NCBI RefSeq assembly: GCF_022539315.1
Contig: NC_066337.1
Location: 4,235,234-4,299,233, forward strand
Direction: 5' to 3'
DNA from: Serinus canaria
Lineage: Eukaryota > Chordata > Aves > Passeriformes > Fringillidae
DNA length: 64,000 nucleotides
Part shown: positions 44,101-52,035 of the stretch, one piece after another
How positions within the stretch are numbered: position 1 is the first letter of the stretch
Layout: every line of letters begins with the position of its first letter
The notes under the pieces: generated by a model
The model's input: only the letters and a program-made list of their open reading frames with translations
Databases searched by the model: none
What the model was told of the DNA's origin: nothing
Program-made: the position numbers and the translations under genes

Positions 44101-47100
44101 ATTCAGTATGGGACCAGGATCAGATGAGTTTTATCAAAGATTTTTTGGTAGAAAATTTAGGCAGGACTTGCTCTTCCTTTGTAATTTCCATCATCAGTGA
44201 ATGATAAATGGGTCTAACACTCAGATCACAGTGGAAAACAATCATTATCCTAAATCTGACATGGAAATTTTTAAATCCTTGCAGAATCAGCTGAAAGGTG
44301 AAATGATCAATTGCATTGTTCTGTTGCCTCCTTAAAAACGACACAGTCTGCAAAAGGCAATTTGTGTTGTTCCTTCTTCAAAGGCTCTGCTGAGTGAAAT
44401 AAAAGTGAAATTCCTGGTAAAATCAGTTTTCAAGTGTCCTTTTGAGACTGTCCAAACAAGAGCAGCCTCCAGCTCTGTGTTCCTATTTTCTCTCCTCATT
44501 GCTGTGAAACATCCTGATGCTTTGGTTAAAACACTCTTTCTAGAAAAGATTTTAAATCACTTTTTATTAAAAAACAGGATGTGATCAGATAAAAACACAA
44601 ATGGAAAGTCTGTGTGCTTGACAATTTTTTAACAAGTGGCCAAATGATTGCTCTGAGTTACAATTGCCAGAAAGCAAAGCCAGATGCTCTGCCTTAAAAA
44701 ATCCCCAATTGATCCAATTTCTGCTTTAAGATCTGATCCAATGGGAGGAAAAGCAACTGCAGGAGTCAAATCCATCCAAGCAGGCTTCCAGGAGGAGTGC
44801 AGGTGGAAGGAATGGGGGAGAAAAAAGCTTTTAATGCAATTTTTTTCTTCCCTGGACCTGCAGTGCAGCCCTGGGTTCTGGGTGGTTCTGCCAGGGAACA
44901 TTTACAGGCACTGAAACAGCTCCTGCTACAGAAACCTGCTGGATTCCCCAGCCTGTGGCCTTGTTCATGATATTTAAAATAAATTTAATCATTTATTCAT
45001 CCTTTCTCAAGGAGCTCCATGCCTCTGCCTGTATTTCTATTTATTTTTAACACAATTTTTTCCTCCCTGGGCCTGCAGCGCAGCCCTACAGCCACTGAAA
45101 CCTGGTGGATTTTTCAGCTCCTGCTACAGAAATCTGCTGGATTCCCCAGCCTGTGGCCTTGTTCATGATATTAAAAACCTCTAAATCATGTATTCATCCT
45201 TTCTCAACAACCTACAGGTCTCTGCCAATATTTCTATTTTTTTACACAATTTTCTTCCCTGGGCCTGCAGCGCAGCCCTACAGCCACTGAAACCTGGTGG
45301 ATCCTTCAGCTCCTGTTACAGAAATCTGCTGGATTCCCCAGCCTGTGGCCTTGTTCATGATACTAAAAAAGAATAAATCATTTATTCATCCTTTCTCAAT
45401 GAGCTCCATGCCTCTGAAAATATTTCTATTTATTTTTAACACAATTTTTTCTTCCCTGGACCTGCAGCACAGCCCTACAGCCACTGAAACCTGGTGGATC
45501 CTTCAGCTCCTGCTACAGAAATCTGCTGGATTCCCCAGCTTGTGGCTTTATTAATGATATTAAAAAAAAAACAACAACATTTTTTCCTCCCTGGACCTGC
45601 AGTGCAGCCCTGGTTTCTGGGTTGCTTTGCCAGAGAACATTTACAGCCACTGAAACCTTGTTGATTCTTCAGCTCCTGCTACAGAAATCTGCTGGATTCC
45701 CCAGCCCGTGGCCTTGTTCATGACATCTAAAAAAGAATCCCCAAATCATTTATTTATCCTTTCTCAACGAACTCCATGCCTCTGCCAATATTTCTATTTA
45801 TTTTTAACACAATTTTTCTTCCCTGGACCTGCAGTGCATCCCTGTTTTCTGGGTGGCTCTGCCAGAGAACATTTACAGGTACTGAAACCACTCCTGTTAC
45901 AGAAATCTGCTGGATTTCCCAGCCTGTGGCCTTGTTCATGATATCAAAAACCCCCAAATCATTTATTTATCCTTTCTCAAGGAGCTCTGCCTGTATTTCA
46001 AGTGGCTCCAAATAACAAACTGATCTGTTTGTCCCTGCTCTCCAGGTGAGCATGGCTGCCATGGTCTCCTGGAGCTGCTTCCCACCAGGACAGCATCACC
46101 CTCCCCAGCTGGCAGGTGAGCAGCCCGAGGTGAGGCAGCTCAGAAGCGAGTACAGAACTCTGCCAGCTAATTGCAAGGATGAGGATGATGCTGAAGAGCC
46201 CCTTTGTGCTGAAATGTGTGCACAGAACCCGACAGTGGGGCTGGGCCCGGGTCACTGCAGGGGACAAAATGAGTGTGAAGAGCTCCTTCATCCCTCATCA
46301 TCCCCAGACAAAAAGGGCACCTTTTATTCCTGCCCCCGGCTCCAGGGGGAGGTTGGATGGACTCCCTGCTCCTCAACAAAAGTGTGGTGAGCAGACAGCA
46401 GCTGCAGCATTTCCTCTTCAAATTCCGAGGTTGGTAATGGATGTAGAGAGGGGGTTTCACATGTGTGTGCTGCGATATTTGCTCTGCTTAATGGACTGCA
46501 CTGGAGTACTTACTGGGCTGAGTTCAAACAAAATAAAATCAAATTTCCATTTAATGAAGAGCCTCACATTCAGCACGGTATTCAGTCCAAAAAAATTACT
46601 AAAAATTAGAGCATGTTTCTAGTACAATTAACATCATTTGCACTCACAATAAAATATTCAATAACTGGCCATTTTGCTTGTTGAGGAGGTGAATAAAAGC
46701 ATGCTATTAATCATTTAGCCTTCATTTGTTTGTCATTTCATTTTAAGTAGACTATTAAATTGAAACTGCACGTTGTTATTACTTCGGGTTTAATGTAATC
46801 CCTTTAAACTCAAGAATTATTCCCAATTTATCCAGGGTTCAACCTTCCATGCATATGACAGGATATTCAATTTTATTTTATGTACCCACTTAATGCTTTC
46901 TGAAGGATGTTGAGACGTGGCCTTGAGGAACATCAGGTTAAAAGAGTCAGAATTATTCTTCTCCACCCAAGTTTTTCCTTACCTTCCACTGCCACAAATC
47001 TTTGGCTTCCCTTCCTTTTCTGGGTCGTTCTCAGCTCCTTCCTCTCCAGAACTCATCCCCTCCAAGCTGTCCCCATCCAAGCTGTCATCCTCCAGGCTGT

Positions 47101-47323
47101 CCCCAGCCTCCTGCCCTGCCAGCTGGAGCTGCCTCTGCTTTTCCAGGCCCTCTGAGTCCGAATCCTGGGAATGCTCAGGGCTGCAGGCAGAGCTCCCCTG
47201 CCTTTCCCAGCTGGCAGCTTGGAACACGGGGGGCACCAGGGTTTTGGGGGGCACGTGGATGTTGGTGGTGCTGTGAGTGTGTGGGGAAGAGACTGAGATG
47301 TATTTCATGTCTGAAGGATTCAT
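28917..47323 (-). CDS. JHY: JHY (jhylin; junctional cadherin complex regulator, C11orf63)
   Basis: Vertebrate protein needed for normal ependymal motile cilia; its loss causes juvenile hydrocephalus in mice. Eight coding exons read in order: 47323-46983, 43976-43493, 37758-37648, 34621-34338, 33498-33381, 31441-31361, 30521-30402, 29111-28917. Junction phases all match (2/1, 0, 0, 2/1, 0, 0, 0) and give 577 aa with one stop. Recognisable family signatures are MRRSSSEG, KLGGLGPDYETIKEK, KMKLQKEYSRQIKEYNMKN and ALEYAKSIPRP in the C-terminal third. The N-terminal half is acidic and low in complexity. The protein is shorter than the mammalian one (near 780 aa), mainly in the variable N-terminal and middle parts, so a missed exon cannot be excluded. 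Position next to BSX and CRTAM on the opposite strand to BSX agrees with vertebrate synteny. Confidence 0.9.
29215..29560. repeat. About 112-bp tandem repeat in JHY intron 7
   Basis: Three copies containing TCTGCCACTTTCCCTTGCCT, CCTTTCTCCAAGGATATCTC and TCAAGCCAAGGATATAAA. The same unit forms a second array at 31035-31365. Confidence 0.88.
30085..30385. repeat. Direct duplication, about 170-bp period, JHY intron 7
   Basis: Two copies of a block running from AATCCAAACTTCTTTTTGCC through TTTTGGGAATAAACTGAGG to CTGGACCTGSAGGG. Confidence 0.85.
30402..30521 (-). CDS. JHY: JHY coding exon 7
   Basis: Acceptor TTTTCTCAG, donor GTAAGA, 120 nt, phase 0. Encodes KEKMKLQKEYSRQIKEYNMK then NITVLQRLPAKPPVSVARQK. 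A basic, probably helical segment. Confidence 0.92.
31035..31365. repeat. Second array of the 112-bp unit, abutting JHY exon 6
   Basis: Three to four copies of the unit seen at 29215-29560. The last partial copy (CTCTGCCACTTTTGGTTTAC) runs into the exon 6 donor. Confidence 0.88.
31361..31441 (-). CDS. JHY: JHY coding exon 6
   Basis: Acceptor GGTTTTCAG and donor GTGAGT, 81 nt, phase 0 both ends. Encodes LGGSKFCLNLSMKLGGLGPD then YETIKEK, the most recognisable JHY signature. Confidence 0.92.
31442..32955. other. JHY intron 5, mostly single-copy
   Basis: No gene inside. A 29-bp direct repeat (CACACAAAGACTCCAAACCCTCC) lies at 31928-31983. An exon-like segment at 32228-32280 has splice-like borders but its frame does not fit. 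Confidence 0.5.
32960..33215. repeat. 45-48 bp minisatellite in JHY intron 5
   Basis: Five to six copies of GATCCCTTTGCTCTAAAATG plus ATTTCAGGGAGCTCTCTGATC. Confidence 0.9.
33381..33498 (-). CDS. JHY: JHY coding exon 5
   Basis: Acceptor GAGCACAG and donor GTGAGG, 118 nt, phase 2/1 entry. Encodes GSQGDSGKAEGNPRKMRRSS then SEGSLLQREKQNQPKVSKK, which includes the conserved RRSSSEG box. The upstream AG at CCCCAG would be out of frame. Confidence 0.82.
33499..34337. other. JHY intron 4, single-copy
   Basis: AT-rich, no repeats or elements recognised. Confidence 0.5.
34338..34621 (-). CDS. JHY: JHY coding exon 4
   Basis: Acceptor ATATTTCAG. Encodes NFYPPEVLNPEYPSQEDKKY through HPELENILSEFNAIFQERVK to EDHRYQNSLW. 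The strong donor GTAAGG at 34337 was chosen. A weaker in-phase donor (GTATCA, exon end 34356) would drop six residues. Confidence 0.82.
34622..35639. other. JHY intron 3, exon-proximal part
   Basis: 34650-34950 is GC-rich with open frames on the minus strand that are out of phase with exon 4. 35380-35590 is AT-rich low-complexity sequence (ATAAATTATARAAATAATA). Confidence 0.5.
35640..37085. repeat. 1.4-kb AT-rich minisatellite, unit about 105-115 bp
   Basis: About 13 copies containing GAATTTATTTAGGAKATRAT, TTGGTTGATAATCTAAAATT and GAGTTTGATGGTTTGGGAGG. Lies in JHY intron 3. Confidence 0.9.
37648..37758 (-). CDS. JHY: JHY coding exon 3
   Basis: 111 nt with acceptor GGTTTTTAG and donor GTGCCT, phase 0 at both ends. 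Encodes VPDPAAADEEPLQNVPAPQA then GRMKPEEQWHPKGEQLK. The weak donor makes this the least certain exon, but its in-frame fit is exact. Confidence 0.65.
37825..38350. repeat. (AAATTA)n/(AACATT)n low-complexity array
   Basis: Permutations of ATTAAA, ATTAAC and AAGTTA hexamers over about 525 bases, next to JHY exon 3. Confidence 0.93.
38360..39360. other. JHY intron 2, single-copy part
   Basis: No exon recognised. It holds a long inverted repeat at 38945-38995, and 38480-38760 is moderately GC-rich with open but unsupported frames. Confidence 0.5.
38945..38995. repeat. Hairpin: 21-bp arms, 9-base loop
   Basis: ATTTTCAGTTGATCATTCTCT (38945-38965, shown in full 21 positions as arm limits only) pairs with 38975-38995 with a single T-T mismatch. 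The loop is TTATGGCCA. Could be a fold-back element or a hairpin RNA. Confidence 0.85.
39365..39960. promoter_or_regulatory. Candidate conserved non-coding element in JHY intron 2
   Basis: Complex sequence with GAAATTGCATTTTGAGAATC, GGCCCATAATTGCTTC, GGCAGCAATCATGGCATG and CAATTGCATTTGGCTGC, then a (CTCT)n tract at 39790-39815. Its 3' part (39830-39960) is duplicated at 40280-40400. The regulatory role and target (perhaps BSX) are inferred. Confidence 0.42.
39815..40480. repeat. Duplicated 160-bp segment separated by AT-rich repeats
   Basis: The block AATGCTGTATGAATGAGGAA to CTCTCAAAGGAACTC occurs at 39864-39960 and 40287-40381 with almost no change. Between and after lie (TAAA)n and ATATATAAAAATATATAAAA stretches. 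Confidence 0.85.
40500..40930 (+). mobile_element. Possible solo LTR of an endogenous retrovirus-like element
   Basis: Non-repetitive block with a TATAAAA box (40799-40805), followed after about 50 bases by CCCCTGACACCCAGAGCTCC and CAGTAAAAGCACC, an R-U5-like arrangement. No flanking target duplication or coding part is seen. Could equally be ordinary intron sequence. Confidence 0.35.
41270..41480 (-). mobile_element. CR1 LINE 3'-end fragment, antisense
   Basis: Shows CCCAGAATCATGGAATG, GGGTGGAAGGGACCTTGAAG, CCCTGCCATGGGCAGTGACA and CACTTCCAGGGATGGC, the reverse-oriented tail phrases of avian CR1. 5'-truncated. Confidence 0.88.
41485..42035. other. JHY intron 2, single-copy
   Basis: No exon recognised. 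Two A-runs at 41736 and 41774. 41640-41720 and 41935-42030 (CATTATGCATAATAAATAGC) are AT-rich and complex. Confidence 0.45.
42040..42520. repeat. 24-bp CAGAACTTCCAGACTGTGCA array in two blocks
   Basis: Blocks at 42048-42265 and 42445-42520 of AGAACTTCCAGACTGTGCA plus CAGTC/TGGTC units, split by a single-copy AT-rich spacer. Confidence 0.9.
42550..43012 (+). mobile_element. CR1 LINE 3'-end fragment, sense
   Basis: Longest CR1 piece here: GAGCTGGAGAGGGGCTGGGG, GGAGGGACAGGAGCCAGGG, GTTCCCTGGCAGGGTGGGCA, CTGTGGGTGCCCCTGG and GGCACTGGATGGGCCTTGAG. 5'-truncated with no intact reading frame. Confidence 0.9.
43493..43976 (-). CDS. JHY: JHY coding exon 2
   Basis: Acceptor TTAATTAG follows a 20-base poly-T tract. 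484 nt from KNLPVDKYSSLRCNPHWKN to HNKKQQVLQGQ, donor GTGGGT at 43492, phase 1 to 0. The AG+G junction with exon 1 makes an Arg codon. Confidence 0.85.
43977..44848. other. JHY intron 1, exon-proximal part
   Basis: Begins with the poly-A run at 43983-44001 (poly-T of the exon 2 acceptor on the minus strand). The rest is single-copy without recognised features. Confidence 0.5.
44850..45985. repeat. Tandem satellite, unit about 170-220 bp, six copies
   Basis: Each unit carries CTTCCCTGGACCTGCAG, TACAGAAATCTGCTGGATTC, CCAGCCTGTGGCCTTG and ATCCTTTCTCAAGGAGCTCC. Copies near 44932, 45128, 45324, 45518, 45686 and 45904. Confidence 0.9.
46400..46915. promoter_or_regulatory. Candidate conserved non-coding element in JHY intron 1
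   Basis: About 500 bases of repeat-free AT-rich complex sequence: TTAATGGACTGCACTGG, AGTACAATTAACATCATTTG, GCATGCTATTAATCATTTAG, TCGGGTTTAATG, ATGCATATGACAGG. Typical of conserved elements; target unknown. 45990-46400 before it is ordinary single-copy sequence. Confidence 0.42.
46983..47323 (-). CDS. JHY: JHY coding exon 1
   Basis: Acceptor CTGAATGCAG puts the exon start at 47355, leaving 32 nt of 5'UTR before ATG 47323 (MNPSDMKYISVSSPHTHSTT). Donor GTAAGG at 46982, phase 2. Contains a small acidic repeat (DSLEDDSLDGDSLEG). Confidence 0.85.
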
Positions 47324-47369
47324 CCCCTGCTCTGCACGGATGGATCACACCAGCCCTGCATTCAGACAA

Positions 47370-47775
47370 CACAGAAAACATTTCAATAATACTTAAAAGC
47401 TGTTTGGAGAACCCAGAAAACACTACAATAATATTTAAAAGCTGTTTGGAGAACCCAGAAAACACTACAATAATATTTAAAAGCTGCATTTTGTTTGGAG
47501 AACACAGAAAACATTTCAATAATATTTAGAAGTTGTTTGGAGAACCCAAAAAATTTTAATAATATTTAAAAGCTGCATTTTGTTTGGTGAACCCAAAAAA
47601 CATTTTAATAATATTTAAAAGCTGCATTTTGTTTGGTGAACCCAAAAAACATTTTAATAATATTTAAAAGCTGCATTTTGTTTGGTGAACCCAAAAAACA
47701 TTTTAATAATATTTAAAAGCTGTTTGGAGAACCCATAAAACATTTTAATAATATTTAAAAGCTGCATTTGAGTGC
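47370..47775. repeat. About 52-bp minisatellite before JHY exon 1
   Basis: Seven to eight copies of AATAATATTTAAAAGCTGCA plus TTTTGTTTGGTGAACCCAAA. Starts about 15 bases outside the exon 1 acceptor. Confidence 0.9.
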
Positions 47776-48034
47776 TCCCATTGGCTTAGGCTCAGAATTT
47801 GATCTTCTGTTGTTTAAACAATTCTCTGTTCTCATCCGATTTTCCTTTATTCCCACTGATTTTCCTTTAAGCAATAATGCCAAGATCTCAGAGAATTTAC
47901 TGCTATGAAATCTCCACTGTTGGTGGTAATAAATGATGCAAAACCAGTTTCTGACAAAAAAAAATTAAACTGTTATCTGTTAACTCTGAGAGTTAAAATG
48001 AATTTCTTTTGGTTCTCTTCATGCAGTTTTTTTA

Positions 48035-48089
48035 TTTACAATAAATCAGCATTGTAAAATCAGATTTTACAATGCTGATTTATTGTAAA
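48035..48089. repeat. Perfect palindrome, 27-bp arms, 1-base centre
   Basis: The left arm 48035-48061 (TTTACAATAAATCAGCATTG...) is the exact reverse complement of the right arm 48063-48089, with A at 48062 as the only unpaired base. The flanks 47780-48030 and 48090-48235 are single-copy. Confidence 0.97.
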
Positions 48090-48239
48090 ATCAGCAGAGG
48101 GTGTGACAGGGAGCACAGGGAGAACTGCAGCTCTGCCTAAATTAGGATGAGAGGCTCTTTACACTCAGCTGAAGGGTTCAGAAGTCGTTTGCACAGCCAG
48201 ATATTCCCCAGGTGAGGTGGGAGGGAGGAACAGGAGCGT

Positions 48240-48500
48240 TCAGTGCTGAGATCTCTGTGCTGGGATCTCTGTGCTGGGATCTCTGTGCTGAGATCTCTGT
48301 GCTGAGCTGTTCTGTGCTGAGATTTCTGTGCTGAGATCTCTGTGCTGAGATTTCTGAGCTGAGATCTCTGTGCTGGGATTTCTGTGTGAGCTGTTCTCTG
48401 CTGAGCTGTTCTCTGCTGAGGTCTCTGTGCTGAGCTGTTCTCTGCTGAGATTTCTGTGCTGAGGTCTCTTGTGCTGAGCTGTTCTGTGTGAGCTGTTCAG
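48240..48500. repeat. 15-bp GTGCTGAGATCTCTG minisatellite
   Basis: About 17 copies of GTGCTGAGATCTCTG and variants (GCTGTTCT), in the JHY 5' intron. Confidence 0.9.
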
Positions 48501-48789
48501 GGCTGAGCTGTGCCCCAGTGCCAGCACACCCAGCACCAGCACGGTCCCAGGTGCACAGGCAGTGTCACCTCAGCACCTGGGGATAAAGAATTTTGGATAT
48601 TTCACACCTGAGATCACCCTGAGGGCAGCCCTGACACCCGGACTGTCCCCTGTGTCCCCTGTGTCCCACCAGTGACCAGGGCAGCCCTGGGATGGGCAGG
48701 GAGTGGGGAATCTGCTGGCCTGGAGCAGGACCTCAGCCCCCAGAGGAAAGCCACTGTGTCCCCAAGGCCACTGTCCCCAGCTCCCTGTC

Positions 48790-49560
48790 CCTGCCTCCTC
48801 TCAGCCCCAGACCCCTCTCCTCTGTCCCTTTTGCCATGTCCCTCACCCAGCCCTGTGTCCCCTGTCCCCAGTGTCCTCACCCACGCCCAATCCCACATTC
48901 CCTGTCCCCACTCCCTGTCCCTGATCTCCTGTCCTGGTCCCCCGTCCCCATCTCCTCTCTCATGTCCCCTGTCCACTGTACCAGTTTCCTGTCCCCTTTC
49001 CCTCACCCCCTGTCCTTGTCCCCTATCCCTGTTCCCTCTCCCATGTCCCCTGTCCCTGGTCCTGTCATCCCTGTTCTCCTCTTCCGTGTCCCCTTACCTG
49101 CTCTGCTGTCCCTGATCCTGCCTCCCAGTCCCCCATCCTCTGGTGCCCTGTCCCGTGTCCCTCTCCAGTGTCCCTGTCCCTCTCTCCTATTCTGTGTTCC
49201 CGTCCCTGTCCTATGTCCCTGTCCCGTGTCCCTGTCCCCTCTCACCACCATTCCTGTGGCCCCTGCCCTGTGTCCCCTGTCCATCCCACCGCCGTTCCCG
49301 TGTCCCTGTCCCTGTCCCTCACTCCGCTGTTCCCGTCCCATTGCCCTGTCCCTGTCCCTGTCCCTGTCCCGTGTCCCTGTCCCTCACTCCGCTGTTCCCG
49401 GCCCATTCCCCTGTCCCTGCCCCGTGTCCCTGTCCCGTGTCCGTGTCCCTGTCCCTCACTCCGCTGTTCCCAGCCCATTCCCCTGTCCCTGTCCCGTGTC
49501 CCTCTCACCGCCGTTCCCGTGTCCCGTGTCCCTGTCCCGTGTCCGTGTCCCTGTCCCCGC
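48790..49560. repeat. CCCTGTCCC-type degenerate repeat
   Basis: Long C/T-rich stretch of CCCTGTCCC, CCGTGTCCC and CACTCCGCTGTTCCC units, becoming regular towards the JHY promoter. The long plus-strand frames here are repeat artefacts. Confidence 0.88.
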
Positions 49561-49715
49561 CGTTCCGGGCCCGGGCCCATTCCGGGCCGTGCCGCGCTGT
49601 CCCCGTTGCCACGGCAACCGCGAGGACGCCGGCCGCACCCATCAGGGCGGGGGGAGCGCGGTTCCCCCCCTCCCGCGGGCGCTGTGGTAGCGCCCGAGAG
49701 CAGCCGCGTTCCACT
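49505..49715 (-). promoter_or_regulatory. JHY: Probable JHY promoter, CpG-rich
   Basis: Short CpG-dense block, the only one 5' of JHY exon 1, with GGGCGGGGGGAGCGCG-type sequence. It holds a perfect X-box. On the minus strand a possible donor GGCG/GTGAGAGG (exon end 49509) could end a non-coding first exon that splices to the acceptor at 47356. No TATA box. Start site inferred. Confidence 0.6.
49605..49618. promoter_or_regulatory. X-box (RFX-factor binding site)
   Basis: GTTGCCACGGCAAC is a perfect palindromic X-box (GTTGCC, two-base spacer, GGCAAC). RFX2/RFX3 use such sites to activate ciliary genes, which fits the cilium role of JHY. Confidence 0.8.
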
Positions 49716-49724
49716 GAAACGGAA

Positions 49725-50275
49725 AGGGAATTGTTTCCATTGGGAAAGGGAATTGTTTCCATTGGAACATGGAATTGTTTCCATTGGGAAAGGGAATTGT
49801 TTCCATTGGGAAAAGGAATTGTTTCCATTGGGAAAAGGAATTGTTTCCATTGGGAAAGGGAATTGTTTCCTTTGGGAAAGGGAATTGTTTCCATTGGAAA
49901 GGGAATTGTTTCCATTGGAAAAGGGAATTGTTTCCTTTGGGAAAGGGAATTGTTTCCATCGGGAAAGGGAATTGTTTCCATGGGAAAGGGAATTGTTTCC
50001 ATGGGAAAGGGAATTGTTTCCATTGGGAAAGGGAATTGTTTCCATTGGAACAGGGAATGTTTCCATTGGAAAGGGAATTGTTTCCATTGGAAAGGGAATT
50101 GTTTCCATTGGGAAAGGGAATTGTTTCCATTGGAAAAGGGAATTGTTTCCATTGGGAAAGGGAATTGTTTCCTTTGGGAAAGGGAATTGTTTCCACTGAA
50201 ACATGGAATTGTTTCCATTGAAACATGGAATTGTTTCCATTGGAACATGGGATTATTTCCACTGGAAAATGGAAT
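49725..50275. repeat. 23-bp minisatellite directly upstream of the JHY promoter
   Basis: About 24 copies of GGGAAAGGGAATTGTTTCCA plus TTG. Each unit is partly self-complementary (GGAAA...TTTCC). Units vary by 1-3 bases. Confidence 0.95.
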
Positions 50276-50640
50276 CACTGTTCTGGGATTGTGCAAATGA
50301 TAAGAATCGTTATAATTCACATTTAAATGTAAATCACCATTCTGTGATGGTGTAAATGGTAAAAAACATTGTAATTCACATTTAAATAAATAAATCACTA
50401 TTCTGGGATTGTATCAATGCACAAATGGTTGTAATTCACATTTAAATAAATAAATCACCATTCTGGGATTGTATCAATGGCACAAATGGTTGTAATTCAC
50501 ATTTAAATAAATAAATCACCGTTCTGGGATTGTATCAATGGCACAAATGGCTGTAATTCACATTTAAATAAATAAATCACCGTTCTGGGATTGTATCAAT
50601 GGCACAAATGGCTGTATTTCACATTTCCTTTATTTTAGGG
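50276..50640. repeat. 60-bp minisatellite
   Basis: Six copies of TTCTGGGATTGTATCAATGG, CACAAATGGTTGTAATTCAC and ATTTAAATAAATAAATCACC. Confidence 0.92.
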
Positions 50641-50984
50641 ATTGGCTTTTACCCTCCTGGAGTAGGCAGGGCTCCTGTAAAGCCCTGGGGAAGCCCCAGC
50701 TCTCCTGCTGCCCTCATTCCAGCTTTTGGTCCCCTTCACAGAACCATCAAATCATCCAAGAATTTGGGCTGGAGTGCTGCTGGGTTTTATTTTTAACCCT
50801 TTAGCCACCAGGCCGCTTCCCAGCCTGGTTAAACCCAGCTTCAAGTCCAGCTTTGGGGTCCCAGGGAGAAAAGAGAAGTCACAGCTGGTTTGTAGCACCT
50901 GAGGTCACAGAGGAGGTGACAAAATCCATCAGGAATATTCTAATTTGGGACTGGGTGTCCTGCCAGGGCTCTGATTGCTGCTGG

Positions 50985-51690
50985 GGGGGTGAGCTGGTCA
51001 TGGCAGAGGTTCATGACCATGTTCTGAAGGTCCCAGGTGACTCAGGTCTGGGGTCCCAGGGACACCTGAGCTGCTGAGCTGTTCATGGCAGAGGTTCATG
51101 ACATGTTCTGAAGGTCCCAGTGACTCTGGCCAGGTCTCCAGGGACACCTGAGGGGCTGAGCTGTTCATGGCAGAGGTTCATGACATGTTCTGAAGGTCCC
51201 AGGTGACTCAGGTTTGGGGTCCCAGGGACACCTGAGGTGCTGAGCTGTTCATGGCAGAGGTTCATGACATGCTTCTGAAGGTCCCAGGTGACTCAGGTTT
51301 GGGGTCCCAGGAGCACCTTGAGGTGCTGAGCTTTTTGAGGCAGAAGTTCATGACATGTTTGGAAGGTCCCAGGTGACTCTGGCCAGGTCTCCAGGAGCTG
51401 TTCATGGCAGAGGTTCCTGATGTGCTCTGAAGGTCCCAGTGACTCTGGCCAGGTTTCCAGGGACACCTGAGCTGCTGAGCTGTTCATGGCAGAGGTTCAT
51501 GACATGTTTGGAAAGCTCCAGGTGACTCTGGCCAGGTCTCCAGGGAACCTGAGGTGCTGAGCTGTGGGTGGCAGAGGTTCCTGATGTGCTCTGAAGGTCC
51601 CAGGTGACCCTGGCCAGGTCTCCAGGAGCTGTTCATGGCAGAGATTCCTGATGTGCTCTGAAGGTCCCAGGTGACCCTGGCCAGGTTCCC
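50985..51690. repeat. About 85-bp minisatellite, probably in the CRTAM 3'UTR
   Basis: Eight to ten copies of CTGTTCATGGCAGAGGTTCA, TGACATGTTCTGAAGGTCCC and AGGTGACTC. A minus-strand AATAAA at 50791-50786 lies beyond it and could be the CRTAM poly(A) signal, which would place the array in the 3'UTR. The spacer 50641-50980 is single-copy. Confidence 0.88.
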
Positions 51691-51841
51691 AGCAGCTCCA
51701 GCCCCAGCTCCCTGCCCCGCTGGGTGACAAAACCACCCCAGGTGCCCTTGGGCTGGCGCTCCTGTCCCTGCTGCTCCCTCAAACCCAGATCCCTGAATCC
51801 CCAATTCCCCACAAAGCCCAGGAGCTGCAGTCCCTGCCCCG

Positions 51842-52035
51842 TTACACGTCTGTCTCCCTTCCACTCGGGAACATCTCCTCGGTCATTGCCCTGCTTTGGG
51901 CACCTGGGCTCTCCTCTGGGGCTGCCAGAATCTTCTCTGGGGCTTCCAGAATCTTCTCTGGGGCTTCCAGAATCTTCCCTGGGGCTTCCATGTGTCCTTC
52001 TGTTACATATTGCATGTTGGACTTGGGATTTCCAG
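51842..52035 (-). CDS. CRTAM: CRTAM terminal exon with repeat and PDZ ligand
   Basis: Acceptor TGTTTTAG, phase 1. Reads AGNPKSNMQYVTEGHM, then four tandem 7-residue units EAPGKIL/EAPEKIL/EAPEKIL/AAPEES, then AMTEEMFPSGRETDV, with TAA at 51844-51842. ETDV fits the X-S/T-X-V PDZ class; mammalian CRTAM ends in a similar motif that binds Scribble. Frame set by phase and by this ending. Confidence 0.83.

Noticed and set aside
48672..49690. Proline-rich secreted protein frames
   Set aside because: Translation of CCCTGTCCC repeats next to the JHY promoter, with no exon structure.
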